Of a stretch of 5,670 nt of DNA, positions 5,471-5,670 are shown piece after piece. Origin of the DNA: Actinomycetota bacterium (GTDB lineage Bacteria > Actinomycetota > Actinomycetes > S36-B12); NCBI GenBank assembly GCA_010029945.1, contig RGQW01000105.1, forward strand, positions 1-5,670, given 5' to 3'. How positions within the stretch are numbered: position 1 is the stretch's first letter; every line of letters begins with the position of its first letter. The notes beneath the pieces were generated by a model. The model was given only the letters and a program-made list of their open reading frames with translations. It searched no databases and was not told the DNA's origin. Both the position numbers and the translations under genes were made by a program.

Positions 5471-5670
5471 TCAGTCGTCGATGCGCCACATGTCCGGGTC
5501 CAGCCAGGTTTCGATGATGGTCTCCAACTCGCCCGATTCGGACAATTCCGCAAGGGCGCGGTCAACGCAGGCCGCAAGTGGATTCCCTTGCACCATGGCG
5601 AAGGACAGCGCAATATCCGGAGGATCGACACCGGCAACATTGGAGACGTCGATGTCCGCGATGCTTTCGA
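5471..5670 (-). CDS. ABC transporter substrate-binding protein, C-terminal end (cut by right edge)
   Basis: This frame is open from the right edge to a TGA at 5473-5471 and gives the last 65 residues of a protein. The stretch DIALSFAMVQGNPLAACVDRALAELSESGELETIIETWL matches the end of family-3 solute-binding proteins (polar amino acids and glutamine). In these, a strand of the type 'ialavrkgn' is followed by a helix 'L...vn.al..l...G.l..i..kW'. Such proteins are secreted or lipid-anchored and hand their ligand to a membrane permease. The signal peptide, the ligand-binding residues and the partner permease and ATPase genes lie outside the window, so the substrate cannot be named. It ends in an acidic tail (DPDMWRIDD). 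It is on the same strand as the hdeD-iclR frame but 126 bases away with an inverted repeat between, so it is probably a separate unit. Confidence 0.78.
   Translation of the reverse strand, partial: ESIADIDVSNVAGVDPPDIALSFAMVQGNPLAACVDRALAELSESGELETIIETWLDPDMWRIDD

Overview
The window reads as chromosomal DNA of a GC-rich actinobacterium. The evidence is strong G/C bias at third codon positions, actinobacterial-type ClpS followed by a DUF2017 protein, an IclR regulator of a short subfamily I associate with actinomycetes, and a probable leaderless promoter. I cannot name the genus. I see no mobile element, CRISPR array, rRNA or complete tRNA.

Layout, left to right. Positions 1-500 (minus strand) hold the start of a DUF2017 gene, cut by the left edge, and the N-degron adaptor gene clpS just upstream of it. 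Diverging from clpS on the plus strand is a 582-residue class-V aminotransferase/cysteine-desulfurase-fold enzyme (556-2304). Its ATG lies 6 bases behind a TANNNT -10 box, as in leaderless actinobacterial transcripts. It converges, across only 28 bases, on a minus-strand gene for a secreted GH18 glycoside hydrolase with a very basic C-terminal tail (2333-4189). Upstream of that on the same strand is one continuous reading frame (4235-5344) that joins a truncated HdeD/DUF308 membrane protein to a complete IclR-family regulator. A 126-base gap with a nested inverted repeat then separates it from the C-terminal end of a polar-amino-acid-type ABC substrate-binding protein, cut by the right edge (5471-5670, minus).

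How the genes relate. clpS and DUF2017 look like one transcript; ClpS hands N-degron substrates to ClpAP/ClpCP. The iclR and GH18 genes are 45 bases apart on one strand and could be co-transcribed, which would put a cell-wall or chitin hydrolase under or beside an IclR regulator. The most unusual feature is the HdeD-IclR junction. HdeD breaks off inside its fifth membrane helix and the IclR protein begins at its natural-looking Met 154 codons after the HdeD start, with no stop codon and no good ribosome-binding site between. I read this as a deletion (or an assembly join) that removed the end of hdeD and the intergenic region. Whether the product works as a fusion or IclR is made from its own ATG is open. 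I do not see a complete, clearly new multi-gene system in this window.
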